NCBI RefSeq assembly: GCF_000702005.1
Contig: NZ_KL370847.1
Coordinates: forward strand, 31,215-95,214
DNA: 64,000 nt
Direction of reading: 5' to 3'
Origin: Selenomonas sp. ND2010
GTDB taxonomy: Bacteria; Bacillota; Negativicutes; Selenomonadales; Selenomonadaceae
Under the pieces are notes generated by a model. The model did no database searches. It was not told where the DNA came from and saw nothing but the letters and a program-made list of their open reading frames with translations. A program made the translations under genes and the position numbers. Below are positions 43,540 to 54,400 of the stretch, piece after piece (position 1 is the stretch's first letter; each line of letters opens with the position of its first letter).

Positions 43540-46500
43540 ATGACATACCGGGAGAAGAAACAGCTCTATCTGCTGCTGACGCAGTTGATGGATGAGCGGC
43601 AGTGGGACAAGGCCATCGAGGCGGCCGATGCTTTGCGGCAGGCCGGGGTAACCGACCGCACGATGTTCCAGGCAATACTGGCCGCTTATATCGATGGGGG
43701 CGATGCCCAACGGGCTGAGGCGGCAGGACGTGAATACCAACAGCTATTTCCACTGGATGGAGTCAGCCGATTCTATTTAGGCCGTATTGCGTTTATGAAT
43801 GGCGATTGGGAGCCGGCGGAAAGGCAGTTTAAGGCAGCCCTGGCCGATGAAACGCTCGAGGGCTGGTATCGCGGTGCGGTACATAGCATTTTGGCGACTC
43901 TTTACCGGCAGACAGCCCGTGGTCAGGAGGCGGCTCAGCACTATCTCGAATCGGCCCAGTATAAGGATTTGGAGCATGGCAAGGCCACGGAATACAGCAA
44001 TTATCTGTTCAATCTGCACTATTTGGACAAACCGCAGGAATTTATGCGGCAAGCTGCCGAACAATACGGGCAGCTATTCGCGCAGATACCGCAGTATCGC
44101 CATGAAAAGCGGCGCAGCAACAGCCCGAAAATACGGATTGGCTATATTTCGCCGGATTTGCATTTCCATGTCGTGGCGTTTTTCAGTTATGCGTTCCTGC
44201 ATGATTATGATAAACGCCGCTTTGAAGTTTTCTGCTATACCGATTGCGAAGAAGATAATGCGAGCCGGGAATTTGCGTCTATGGTCGATCATTGGCAGAA
44301 TGTAAGAGGACTGCCGGATGAAAAAGTCGCGGAAATCGTCTATCAGGACAAGCTCGATATCCTTATCGATCTCACGGGGCATACGGCTTGGGGATTTTTG
44401 CAAACGATGGCTTATAAGCCCGTGCCGGTACAGGTATCGGGCATTGGCTATTTCGATACGATAGGTTTGCCCGCTATCGATTATTTCTTGGCAGATCATT
44501 ATACGGACCCGCCGGAAAACGATGCGTATTTTGTCGAAAAACTCATTCGTCTGCCGCACAGCCATTTTTGCTTTATGTGGCATGATAATCCGCAGGAGCC
44601 GGCCCCGGCTCCCTTTCAGAAGAATGGATACGTGACCTTTGGCAGTTTTAACAACTTTTCCAAGGTAACCGATGGGATGCTGGAACTTTGGAGGAAAATC
44701 TTAGCGGCGGTTCCCGATAGCAGACTTTTTCTCAAGGCGGCTATTTTCAATAATCCCTATGGAAGGAAATTGGCACTAGAGCGCATTCAGCAGGCGGGAA
44801 TTCCCGCCGAGCGGTTGATTTTGGGCGAGCAGGAGGCCAAGTATTTGCAGGCCTATAACGAGATGGATATCGCGCTGGATACGTATCCGTATCCGGGGGG
44901 CGGTACGACCTGTGATGCCCTGTATATGGGCGTACCGGTCATCACGCTGGTTGGAGAGCGCCATAATGCACGCTTTGGCTACAGTCTGCTCATGAATGCA
45001 GGGCTTTCCGAACTCTGTGCGTTCTCGCTGGAAGAATATGTCGAAAAAGCTGTGGCATTGGCCAACGACAAAGAGCGGCTGCGCTGCTATCATCAGTCGA
45101 TACGGCCGCAGCTCCTGGCGTCGCCTGTCATGCAGGCGGCAGATTATATGGGGGAAGTCGAACAGGCCTTTACGCGTATCCATTTAGATTGGCTCGAGCG
45201 GGCTTGTTCTGTGGAGGAACGCTGGGAAAACCAGTGTAAGGAAGAAAGAGAATTGGCCTTGGCGCAGGCTCGTCAGGATTGGCCGAAGGTGGTGGAGATT
45301 GCCGGCCGGATGACGGCGCGGTTCCCTGAGCGGTCAGCCAAGGCCTGGACGGCCGGGGCTATGGCCTATGAAGCGCTGCACGATGATGCGAGGGCCGCTT
45401 GGTGGCTGCGGCAGGCTGCGCAGCAGGATGCCGCCCATGATGTCGAATTATGGCGTACCCTTGCGGCCGTCGAAATGCGGCAGAAGCATTATCTGGCTGG
45501 TTATGAGGCCGCCGCAACGGGGGCGGAGAAACTGGCGCAGCAGGCGGGAAAAGTCACGCCGGAATTCATGACCAGTCTTTTGGCTATTTGGGCCAACTGC
45601 GCCCTGCAGATTGGCAGGACCCAGGAGTCGGCAGCACTTTACCAGCAGGCGGCCGAGTTGGCGGTGGATTTCAAGGACCGCTGTCAGCTCTACAGTTCCT
45701 GGCTGCTTTCCCAGCATAATTTGCCGCTTAGCGCGGAGGAATACGGCCAGGCACATCGCGGTTATGATAAGCTATTTGCCGCCGTGCAGCCGCAGACGCC
45801 AGCCAGGAGGTCTCTGGGGCGCAAAATCCGTGTCGGCTATCTGTCGGCGGATTTTCGGCAGCATGTGATGTTCTATTTCTACTATCAGTTGCTTGGCGCT
45901 CACGACGCCGGGCAGTTTGAACTTTATGCCTATAGCCTCAGTCCACGGCAAGATAACTATACGGACATGGTCCGGAAGGCCGTCGCGCATTTTGTGGATA
46001 TTTCGGCTCTTTCCTATGAGGAGGTGGCCAGAAGAATCCAGCAGGATGGAATCGATATTCTGGTCGATTTAGGCGGGCACAGTGCAGATTCAGGACTGCC
46101 AATCCTTGCCTGGCGGCCGGCACCCGTACAGGTATCGGGCCTTGGCTATACGCATCCGACGGGACTGTCTGCAGTGGATTATTTCCTGACCGATGGCTGG
46201 ACGGACCCTGAAAATAGTCAGCATGAGTGGCAGAAGTATCACGAACAGCCCGTTTTGCTTACGAGTCAGTTCTGTTATACGGGCCGCAGTGATTTGCCGG
46301 AATCGCAGGGAGCACCCTGCCAGACCAATGGGTATATCACCTTTGGTGTCTTTAACCGTTATTTGAAGATTACCGATGATATGCTGCTTTTGTGGCAAAA
46401 AATCATGGAGTTGGTGCCGGACAGCCGCTTGCTTTTGAAGAGCGATATTTTCGGTGAGCCGGCGGCACAGCTTATGGTGCAGAAACGGTTGCGGAATTTG

Positions 46501-46905
46501 GGATTAGCTGTGGATAGGATTACGTTAGAAGCGGCATCGATGGATTATATGCAGCGCTATCTGGCGGTCGATATCGCTCTCGATACCTATCCGTATCCGG
46601 GGGGCGGCACCACTTGTGATGCCCTGTATATGGGCGTACCGGTAGTATCGCTTTACGGCGAGCGCAGAGATACGCGTTTCGGGCTTACGCTGCTGCAAAA
46701 TGCGGGTCTAGGGGAACTAGCAGTCAAGACGCCAGCGGAATACGTGGCGCGGGTGGTATCGCTGGCACAGGATAAGGAGCTTTTGCAGGCAATGCATCAA
46801 AATTTGCGGCAAATGCTCCTGCAAGCGCCGCTTATGGATACGCAGCGCTATGTGGCAGAGGTGGAGTCGGCCTATCGGCAGATGCTGGAAAAGGTGGGAA
46901 GGTAA
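43540..46905 (+). CDS. Tandem double-domain OGT/SPINDLY glycosyltransferase (GT41) with TPRs
   Basis: 1121 aa with the order TPR (1-195), OGT-like domain 1 (about 200-545), TPR (about 560-765), OGT-like domain 2 (about 768-1121). Domain 1 has IRIGYISPDLHFH with His210 at the place of human OGT His498, LIDLTGHTAWG, FGSFNNFSKVTDG and DTYPYPGGGTTCDALYMGVP. Domain 2 has VGYLSADFRQH (His775), LVDLGGHSADSG, FGVFNRYLKITDD and the same PYPGGGTTCDALYMGVP text. Both keep the His and the UDP-contact Lys, so both may be active. They would transfer HexNAc or another nucleotide-activated sugar to Ser/Thr of a protein; flagellin is the likely acceptor. It overlaps the next gene by 1 bp. Confidence 0.88.
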   Translation: MTYREKKQLYLLLTQLMDERQWDKAIEAADALRQAGVTDRTMFQAILAAYIDGGDAQRAEAAGREYQQLFPLDGVSRFYLGRIAFMNGDWEPAERQFKAALADETLEGWYRGAVHSILATLYRQTARGQEAAQHYLESAQYKDLEHGKATEYSNYLFNLHYLDKPQEFMRQAAEQYGQLFAQIPQYRHEKRRSNSPKIRIGYISPDLHFHVVAFFSYAFLHDYDKRRFEVFCYTDCEEDNASREFASMVDHWQNVRGLPDEKVAEIVYQDKLDILIDLTGHTAWGFLQTMAYKPVPVQVSGIGYFDTIGLPAIDYFLADHYTDPPENDAYFVEKLIRLPHSHFCFMWHDNPQEPAPAPFQKNGYVTFGSFNNFSKVTDGMLELWRKILAAVPDSRLFLKAAIFNNPYGRKLALERIQQAGIPAERLILGEQEAKYLQAYNEMDIALDTYPYPGGGTTCDALYMGVPVITLVGERHNARFGYSLLMNAGLSELCAFSLEEYVEKAVALANDKERLRCYHQSIRPQLLASPVMQAADYMGEVEQAFTRIHLDWLERACSVEERWENQCKEERELALAQARQDWPKVVEIAGRMTARFPERSAKAWTAGAMAYEALHDDARAAWWLRQAAQQDAAHDVELWRTLAAVEMRQKHYLAGYEAAATGAEKLAQQAGKVTPEFMTSLLAIWANCALQIGRTQESAALYQQAAELAVDFKDRCQLYSSWLLSQHNLPLSAEEYGQAHRGYDKLFAAVQPQTPARRSLGRKIRVGYLSADFRQHVMFYFYYQLLGAHDAGQFELYAYSLSPRQDNYTDMVRKAVAHFVDISALSYEEVARRIQQDGIDILVDLGGHSADSGLPILAWRPAPVQVSGLGYTHPTGLSAVDYFLTDGWTDPENSQHEWQKYHEQPVLLTSQFCYTGRSDLPESQGAPCQTNGYITFGVFNRYLKITDDMLLLWQKIMELVPDSRLLLKSDIFGEPAAQLMVQKRLRNLGLAVDRITLEAASMDYMQRYLAVDIALDTYPYPGGGTTCDALYMGVPVVSLYGERRDTRFGLTLLQNAGLGELAVKTPAEYVARVVSLAQDKELLQAMHQNLRQMLLQAPLMDTQRYVAEVESAYRQMLEKVGR

Positions 46906-48410
46906 TGGACTTAGGAGATTTGGACAATCGCTATGGGGCGGTGCTGAAGCTGTTGGAGCAGGAAGCACCACAACAGGCTTTGGACCGGCTGAACCGTTTG
47001 GTACGGGAAGAGGGATATGCTCCAGATGAAGAGTGGCGCATCCTGCAATACTATAGTCAATGTTATTATAAGCTTTTTGATAAGCAAAAGTGCCGGGAAT
47101 ATTCTTGGGCAGCTCTGCAGCATAGCGAAGGTCAGCCGTTCCGTATCCAGCAGCTGGAGTTTAGCGATTACCTGTTTATGCTGCATTACTATCCGGAGGT
47201 GACGGATGCAGAGATGCGGCAGCTGCACTTTGCCTATGATCAGTTTACACGGGCGGTGCAGCAGTATGAGCATAACTTGGCGCGCCATTGTCATAATAAA
47301 TTGCGGATTGGCTATATTGCTGGTGAGTTTACCGACAATGTGGTCAGTTATTTTACGATACAGCTTTTGCTGGCCTATGACCGCAATGCGTTTGACGTTT
47401 ATTGTTATCAGCTGTATGAGGGGCGGGATCTGCTCAGTGATGATATCGAGCAGCAGATTGCCATGATGCGGCGTTATCCGCGCAATGTAGAGTATAGCCG
47501 GGTCGCGCAGGATATCTATGCGGATGAAATCGATATCCTGTTTGACTTTGATGTGCATGCGTCAGGCGGGCGGACGATGGCGGTCATGAGTTATCGCCCA
47601 GCACCCGTACAGGTGGCAGGCATTGGCTATATGAGCACTTCGGGCTCGTCAGTTGTGGATTATTTCCTCGGCGACCCGCATTGCGACCCGCCGGGACTGC
47701 ATGAGGAGGATTTCCGCGAGAAAATCTGGCGGCTTCCTCATTCGCATTTCTGCTATACACCGTCAGCGCGGGTGCTCAAGGTGGAGAAGGAATACAAGCT
47801 GCACGAATCGATTGTTTTTGGCAGTTTCAATAATTTCCTAAAACTCAATGAAGAGATACTGGAGGATTGGCTGCAGATTATCCGGCAGGTGCCGGGCAGC
47901 CGCATCCTTATCAAGAATTCGAGTCACAAGACAAACGCCTTGAAGATCATCGGCCGTCAGTTGCAGCGGATTGGGTTCCGTCCCGAAGAATATATTCTGG
48001 AGGATGCGACCGGTGATTATCTTGAGCGGTATCTTGATGTCGATATCCTGCTCGATACGTATCCCTATACGGGGGGCGGTACGACCTGTGAAGCGCTCTA
48101 TATGGGTGTGCCGGTCATCGCGCGTTATGGCCGCCGTCATGGCGAGCGGTTTAGCTATAGCATCCTGCAGAACATCGGTCTGGGGGAGCTGGCCTGCGCG
48201 ACGCGTGAGGAGTATGTCGCCAAAGCGGTGGCGTTAGCTAGGGACAAGGAGCTATTGCGCACCCTGCATCAGCAAATTCCTGTTATGATGCAGGCTTCGC
48301 CCTTGATGGATGGCCCTGCCTATGTGCAGTCGGTCGAGGCGATGTACCGCGCCATTTGGGCTGAGTGGCAGCAAAAGCAGGAGGCGGCCATGGTTACGCC
48401 GAATATATAA
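46905..48410 (+). CDS. OGT/SPINDLY-like glycosyltransferase (GT41) lacking the conserved His
   Basis: 501 aa. N-terminal helical part (1-130), then an OGT-like domain: LRIGYIAGEFTDN, SYRPAPVQVAGIGYMSTSG, FGSFNNFLKLNEE and DTYPYTGGGTTCEALYMGVP. The position of the DxxxH histidine is Asn145, and LIDLTGHT of the relatives reads LFDFDVHASGG here. The UDP-contact Lys and the GGGTT loop remain. The altered residues suggest a changed mechanism or substrate, or a regulatory partner of the preceding enzyme. Start and previous stop overlap (TAATG). Confidence 0.82.
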   Translation: MDLGDLDNRYGAVLKLLEQEAPQQALDRLNRLVREEGYAPDEEWRILQYYSQCYYKLFDKQKCREYSWAALQHSEGQPFRIQQLEFSDYLFMLHYYPEVTDAEMRQLHFAYDQFTRAVQQYEHNLARHCHNKLRIGYIAGEFTDNVVSYFTIQLLLAYDRNAFDVYCYQLYEGRDLLSDDIEQQIAMMRRYPRNVEYSRVAQDIYADEIDILFDFDVHASGGRTMAVMSYRPAPVQVAGIGYMSTSGSSVVDYFLGDPHCDPPGLHEEDFREKIWRLPHSHFCYTPSARVLKVEKEYKLHESIVFGSFNNFLKLNEEILEDWLQIIRQVPGSRILIKNSSHKTNALKIIGRQLQRIGFRPEEYILEDATGDYLERYLDVDILLDTYPYTGGGTTCEALYMGVPVIARYGRRHGERFSYSILQNIGLGELACATREEYVAKAVALARDKELLRTLHQQIPVMMQASPLMDGPAYVQSVEAMYRAIWAEWQQKQEAAMVTPNI

Positions 48411-48466
48411 AAAAGCCTGACAGATGAGATAAGGGCATAGGTTAAAATAAGAAGGGAGATTATACG

Positions 48467-49381
48467 ATGGGTAAAGCAAACCGTAAGATGAATAAAAACA
48501 AGAAGAAAAAAGGACAGGAGATGCAGTCGGCGATGGTACAGAAACTGCGTGAGGAACTGAGCACGTTGTTTGCTGAGGAGAAATACAGCGATGTTATCAA
48601 CAAACTGGCTGAGCTCGTACAGGCTGGCGATTATAATCCGGAGATGCTCTATGATGGTGCGTACAGTTACTTTATGATTGGTGACTATGAACGGGCAGCA
48701 GGCATGGTGGAAAATGTCCTGAATTTCGCACCGGGCCATCTGGCAGCGCGGATTTTGCTCGCGCGTATTTGCATCTTGGAGGATCGCACCGATGATAGTC
48801 TGGCGATTTTCGATTTCGTCCTTGAGCATGGTGAGGGCCAGCTCACGCAGGAGCAGCGCGAGGATATGGAGGATATCCTTGATTACTATGGCCGCAATGA
48901 GGCAGATCATCTGAAGGCTGATTTCCCGCATGTGGCGGCTTTCTTAGGCTTGACGCCAGCCGTAGTTCCGCAGGCGGCAGCTATCCCTGCAGAGCCAGTA
49001 GCGCCGGTAGTACCGCAGAATGTATCGCAGGAGATTCCAGTGGTGGCAGGTGCGCCAATGGACGAGCCAGTGAAGGCAGAGGAAAAAGCAGCTGAAGATG
49101 TGGAAGCAGAGATTCAGGCCGTGCTGAACAAGGATGCTTCACTTTGTGACAAGGTGCGTCTGTTGCAGGCCTTTGCTGGTGGTCATTTTACGGCAGGCGA
49201 ATATGCAGCAGCAGCTAAGCTTTTAGAAGCAGCTCTTACTATCGATGGAAAGAATGCAAATGTCATCCGCAATCTGGCCGTACTGGCAAAACGCATGGGC
49301 AAGACGGACAAGGCCTTGGCGCTTGCCGCCAAATTGCCACAGACGGACTTTTTGTTGCTTGATTTCCTGTTGCAGAAATGA
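48467..49381 (+). CDS. TPR-repeat protein with basic N-terminus
   Basis: 304 aa. A Lys/Asn-rich N-terminus (MGKANRKMNKNKKKKGQEMQ) is followed by TPR helices (about 25-150), a Pro/Ala/Val/Glu-rich linker (about 160-215) and a second TPR block (about 220-304). No signal peptide, no catalytic motif. GAAGGGAGA precedes the ATG. Its position within the glycosyltransferase run suggests a scaffold or acceptor-binding partner, but nothing in the sequence proves it. Confidence 0.65.
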   Translation: MGKANRKMNKNKKKKGQEMQSAMVQKLREELSTLFAEEKYSDVINKLAELVQAGDYNPEMLYDGAYSYFMIGDYERAAGMVENVLNFAPGHLAARILLARICILEDRTDDSLAIFDFVLEHGEGQLTQEQREDMEDILDYYGRNEADHLKADFPHVAAFLGLTPAVVPQAAAIPAEPVAPVVPQNVSQEIPVVAGAPMDEPVKAEEKAAEDVEAEIQAVLNKDASLCDKVRLLQAFAGGHFTAGEYAAAAKLLEAALTIDGKNANVIRNLAVLAKRMGKTDKALALAAKLPQTDFLLLDFLLQK

Positions 49382-49403
49382 GCAGGGAGGCTGCGGTAGA
49401 AGT

Positions 49404-51455
49404 ATGAATCTGACGGAAAACAGTAAAGTCTATATCATGTGTCCTGCACATGCCTATTCGGGCGGGCCGACGCTGCTGCATCAGCTTGCAGCGTGTCTGT
49501 TGTCTGATGGTGTGGATGCTGCTATGTATTATTGGCCGCTTACGGCAGAGAAGAAGGTTCATCCTGGTTATAAAAAATATAATTTGCCGTATACCGATGC
49601 TATCGATGACTGTCCGGATAATGTTCTGATTATCCCTGAGACCTTGTGCGGCTTTGTGCCGCAATCGCTGAAAATCCAGCGGGTTTTGTGGTGGCTCAGC
49701 GTCGATAATTGGTGGAAGCTGACCAATGAGTTCCTGCAGTATTATGAAGAACAGGCGAAAGCGTTTGATATAGAACCTTTGCCAAATGTCTGGGCGTTGA
49801 ATGATGCCGGCCTTACCCATTGGGTGCAGTCTGAGTACGCGCAGCGGTTCTTGCGGCTAAATGGTGTACCAGCGGAAAAGATACTGCCTGTTGGGGATTA
49901 TCTCGACGAGGCCTTTTTGTTGCGCAATGAAACTGTAACGAAAGAAAACCGGCAGGATGTTGTTGCCTTCAATCCCCGGAAGGGCCTGGATTTTACGCGC
50001 AAACTCATGGAATATGCGCCAGATATTTCCTGGCGTCCCGTGCAGGATATGACGCCGGAGCAGGTGGAAGAATTCCTGCATACGGCGAAAGTCTATGTGG
50101 ATTTTGGCAATCATCCGGGCAAGGACAGGATACCGCGCGAGGCCGTCCTGTCGGGGTGCTGCCTGATTACCGGCAGACGCGGTGCAGCAGCCAATGCGGT
50201 GGATATTCCTATTGCTGAGGATTTGAAATTTGCGGATACGGAGGAAAACATTCCGAATATCATAGCCAAAATCCGTGAACTGTTGGCAAATTACGAGCAG
50301 GAAGTCGGTCGCTATGCTGCCTATCGGCAGAAAATCAAGCAGGAACCAGAACTTTTCTGCCAGCAGGTGCGGGAAGCTTTGGGAATTAAACCAGCTCGGG
50401 AAGCGACGGAACTCATTATCTCGCATGAGCTGGGCGGTGGAACGGAGGTGTTTTTGCAGGAATACCTGAGGCAGGTATCCGTGGCAAAAAAAATGGTTTT
50501 GCGTCCAAGTCAGGCACCGCGAAGCCTTGCCGAATGGCAGGACTTGGTGCAACAAAACCATATCACGCAGATAACGGTCAATCATTTGCTCGGTTTTAGA
50601 TTGTTTGAGATTATGGCGATTATAAGGAAGCTCGGCGTTCCCTATACGTTCTATGTGCATGACTATTTGTGTGTTTGTCCCAATTGGTCGCTGGATTGTC
50701 AGGCTGCCTATTGTCCTAATTATCGCAGCCAGCCGTATTGTCAGATGATTTTCCAAGAACGATCGGTACCAAATCTTGATTTGGAGCTTTTCCGGCAGAA
50801 TTTCCGGGAGTTCCTGGCAGGGGCAGCTGAAGTGATTGCGCCCTCTGCCTATGCAGCCCAAGTGGTGAATCAATTCTATCCCGAAGTGAAAATTATGAGC
50901 CGTCCGCATAAATTGCAGCGCAATATCGAGCGGACGTTTCAGCCGCAATTTGCGTATGCACCGGAGCTTACGTTGACTTTTTTGGGAAATTTATGTGCAC
51001 AAAAAGGTGCGCGTTATATCCTGCAGCTAAACAGCTGGCGCAAACGGCGCAAACTGCCTATGAGACTGGTGGTAATGGGCAAAGATATACAGGATATTGA
51101 TGGGGATCGCGAGGGTATTATCTTTACTGGGCAATACGATTGTAAGAAAGTGCCTGAGCTGTTAGCCAGCCAGCAGACGGCGGCTGTGCTTATCCCAAGT
51201 GCTTTTCCGGAGACCTATTGCTATACGGCTAGTGAGGCAATTCTATCCGGCTATCCGGTAGTTACGATGAATTGGGGGGCGCAGGCACTTCGGGTACAAC
51301 GGGCTGATTGTGGCTGGGTAGTAAGCCGCGATACGCCTGACCGTGGGCAGCTGGCTTTGCAGCGTCTTGTCCGCCATTTACTTACACCGGCTGGCAGACA
51401 GGAGCTCTTGCACAAAGCGGCCAATACGAAGAACTTCCACAATGGTATGGAATGA
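49404..51455 (+). CDS. Bipartite GT4-type glycosyltransferase
   Basis: 683 aa from MNLTENSKVYIM; an upstream in-frame extension overlaps the preceding TPR gene and lacks a ribosome site. Two GT-B-like halves are visible. The N-terminal half (about 1-325) has a Rossmann-like start CPAHAYSGGPTLLHQL and a KDRIPREAVLSGCCLITG segment typical of the sugar-nucleotide side. The C-terminal half (about 330-683) is a GT4 domain: SHELGGGTEVFLQEYL, LTFLGNLCAQKGARYIL and PSAFPETYCYTASEAILSGY, the EX7E-like donor site. Likely a fusion of two glycosyltransferases working on successive sugars. Confidence 0.8.
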   Translation: MNLTENSKVYIMCPAHAYSGGPTLLHQLAACLLSDGVDAAMYYWPLTAEKKVHPGYKKYNLPYTDAIDDCPDNVLIIPETLCGFVPQSLKIQRVLWWLSVDNWWKLTNEFLQYYEEQAKAFDIEPLPNVWALNDAGLTHWVQSEYAQRFLRLNGVPAEKILPVGDYLDEAFLLRNETVTKENRQDVVAFNPRKGLDFTRKLMEYAPDISWRPVQDMTPEQVEEFLHTAKVYVDFGNHPGKDRIPREAVLSGCCLITGRRGAAANAVDIPIAEDLKFADTEENIPNIIAKIRELLANYEQEVGRYAAYRQKIKQEPELFCQQVREALGIKPAREATELIISHELGGGTEVFLQEYLRQVSVAKKMVLRPSQAPRSLAEWQDLVQQNHITQITVNHLLGFRLFEIMAIIRKLGVPYTFYVHDYLCVCPNWSLDCQAAYCPNYRSQPYCQMIFQERSVPNLDLELFRQNFREFLAGAAEVIAPSAYAAQVVNQFYPEVKIMSRPHKLQRNIERTFQPQFAYAPELTLTFLGNLCAQKGARYILQLNSWRKRRKLPMRLVVMGKDIQDIDGDREGIIFTGQYDCKKVPELLASQQTAAVLIPSAFPETYCYTASEAILSGYPVVTMNWGAQALRVQRADCGWVVSRDTPDRGQLALQRLVRHLLTPAGRQELLHKAANTKNFHNGME

Positions 51456-51483
51456 TTGATAAGAACCAAGGAAGAGGCAGAAC

Positions 51484-54400
51484 ATGAGTGTAGTGATTAC
51501 CATTCCGATTTATCGGGATTTTTTGAGTACAACAGAAAAAGTATCGTTGATGCAGGTAAAGCGGATATTGGGCAATTATCCTTGCGTTTTTGTGGCGCCG
51601 GAATCCTTGGTATTTGATTATGAAGGCTTGGAAGATGGCATTGCCGTGGAGCGCTTTCCGGACCATTATTTCACGAGTATTACGAGCTACAGCCAGCTGC
51701 TGTTAAACGAAACGTATTATGCGCGGTTTGCATCTTATGATTATTTGCTGATTTATCAGCTCGATGCCTTTGTCTTTGCGGATCGGTTGCAGGAATTTTG
51801 TGACCTTGGCTATGATTACATCGGAGCACCGATTGCACCGTCGAATCCCATTTGGCATGCCATTGGCGCACGTGTGGGCAATGGCGGCCTCTCGTTGCGG
51901 AAAATTACGGCGGCAAGGCAGGCGCTCAAACGCTGGGAGCAGCTTCCTGTAGGGCGGCAGCAGATTTTCCAGGATGTTTTTTTGCAGGTCGAGGACTTGT
52001 TTTGGGGCTGGTGCGGGGTTCAGCCAGATTTTGATTTTCGGTGTGCGCCGATTGCAATCGCTTTGCAGTTCGCTGTCCAGGAAGAGGTACAGCGCTGTTA
52101 CCGGCGAATCGAGGCGGGGACGCTGCGGCCCTTTGGCTGCCATGGCTGGAATGAAAGTCATGTGGCGTTTTGGCAGCAAAAGATTGCGGCGTGCGGCTAT
52201 GATCTTACCGGCCAGAATTTGGTAGAGGGCAAGAGCCGCCGACGGGCAGATTTAGAGACCTATTGGCAGAAGCGCCGGTATATGGATATGGCAAGGCTTT
52301 GGGGGGCTTTTCACCAGCAGCGCTATACGGAAATGACAATCTTGCTCTTGACCTGGCTCGAGCGTTATCCCGCTGGGGATGAGGTGTGGATTGGTTATGG
52401 CGAAGACCTGCAATACCTCTGGCGCTGCTGCTATCAGCAGCGTTTAACGCAGCCAAATGCCTTAGTGGTCTTGGAAACGCTGGAGCAGGTGCTCGACGAG
52501 GCGATATGCCGGACGTTGCAGGTTGGCGAAGGACAGAAGTTCCTGCCATTGTTGTTGGAGAGCCTGCAACCGCTTATCTCCCAGTCGAAATCCACAGTGG
52601 CCAAGAAACTGTGCCAGCTGATTGAAGATATCCGCTGGCAGGCGTGGGAGGCAAAGGCTCAGTATGCAGAACCGACTCCCGCTGCGATAAAGAAATATCA
52701 TATCGCAGCCATTGGCATAGTCAAGAACGAAATGGATATCATTGAAAGTTTCGTGCGCCATACGTTGAGCTTTGCCGATGAACTGTTGCTTATCGACCAT
52801 CAGAGTACAGACAAGACGGCAGAAATCCTGCGGGCCTTGCAGCAGGAAGGCTTGCCGCTTACTGTACATACATCGAATCGGGTCGAATATGCCCAGGGCG
52901 ATATGACGACAGATCTCTTGTATGAAGCAATCAATAAGCATGGGGCCGATTTGGTTATTCCGCTGGATGCGGATGAGTTCCTGGTAGGCACTAAGCCCGG
53001 GAAGAGCATACGGGAATATTTAGAAGACTTGGATAGGGAGTTTGTATATAAGCTGCCCTGGCGGCGTTATAGTCCTTATCAACCAGATGTGCGGCGTGAG
53101 GAGTTCTTGTTGGCGCGGCCGGCTCTGGGGGATATTTACCGTGATGCGGGAAATAAATGCATCGTCGGGGCCAAGGCCGTATTAGACAATAAGCTCCAAG
53201 TGATACAGGGGAACCATTATCTGTATTCGGTACAAGAGGGCAAGATGGTGGGCAGGGATATGCTGGATTGCCAGACACTGGAAATCGCGCATTTCTATTG
53301 GCGCAGTTCCGAGCAGTTCCAAACAAAGATTGCGGTTGCCTGGCCAATTCTCGTATCGAAATATTCGCTGGCTTCTATCGGTGGTGGTGGTTACCGCCTC
53401 TTCCATCAGCGGCTGATAAAGGGCGAGGCCATCAATCCGTTTGAATTTTTCAAACGGGCCAATGGGGTAGATTTACGGCCGTTGGTGCAGCCGCAGAAAC
53501 TGCGCTATAGTCAGCAGGTCACGCCAAATCCGCAGGTCAATCTGATGCAGGCCAGTGTTTTGCTGGCGGAACGATTGAAGGAAGAGAAGATATTGGCTCG
53601 CAAGATATGGGTCACGACAATCGTTCCTTATCTCGGGGAGTGGGAGGAATTTTGCTCGCGTTTGCGGCAGGTGGCAGATCAGGATTATCCTTATCTGCAG
53701 GTATTGATTCCCTGCATGAATCAGGTAAACAGCAGCGATTTGATGAAAATCAAGGAGAGCTGCAAGCGGAATCTGCCAAAGCAGCTCGACTGGCAGGTTT
53801 TGGCAGATTCGCCAGCGGGGGAGGTATTTACCCAGCTTTCGGCAACTGCTAAAGGCGATTTTATCCATTGGCAGTTGCCGGGAACAGAAATGGCTGCTAA
53901 TTTTATGTTACGTATGGTGTCAGCTATCGCGGAACAGAATGTCTCTATCAGTCTATTGATATCCGACGGGCCAGAGGACTATCGCAATGAGCTTCCCTAT
54001 ATTACGATTCATCCTATGGATAATACGCAAGTGGCTTATTGTGTGACTTTTTGGCAGCGGCTGGTCGAAATCGGCAAATATCCGGCTGGTGGTTTGACGG
54101 GGGCCTTGATGGCCCGGCGCTTGATGGATGCGTGCAGCTGGCTGCGGCAGGCTTTTTTGCGGCCTGAGGGCTATATGCTGCCATTTACGGCTTGGAAAAT
54201 CCTGCTTACTGCAGGTGATACGCAGTTGGTTGGCGTGATAACCGAGTGCTATGCTTGGCCCCAGACGGTGGAACTGCCGCTGGAAACGCTCGTCATGCAT
54301 CAGCTCGAATGGCTGGAGCTCATAAAAGCGGAAAAAGCAGCGGGGCCCCAGGCGAATTGGCCGGAAACCGTAACGCTGTTCTGCAAAAATGGCGAACGGA

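Noticed and set aside
49857-50948. 363-aa minus-strand frame
   Set aside because: Antisense to the bipartite GT4 gene; no domain or ribosome site.
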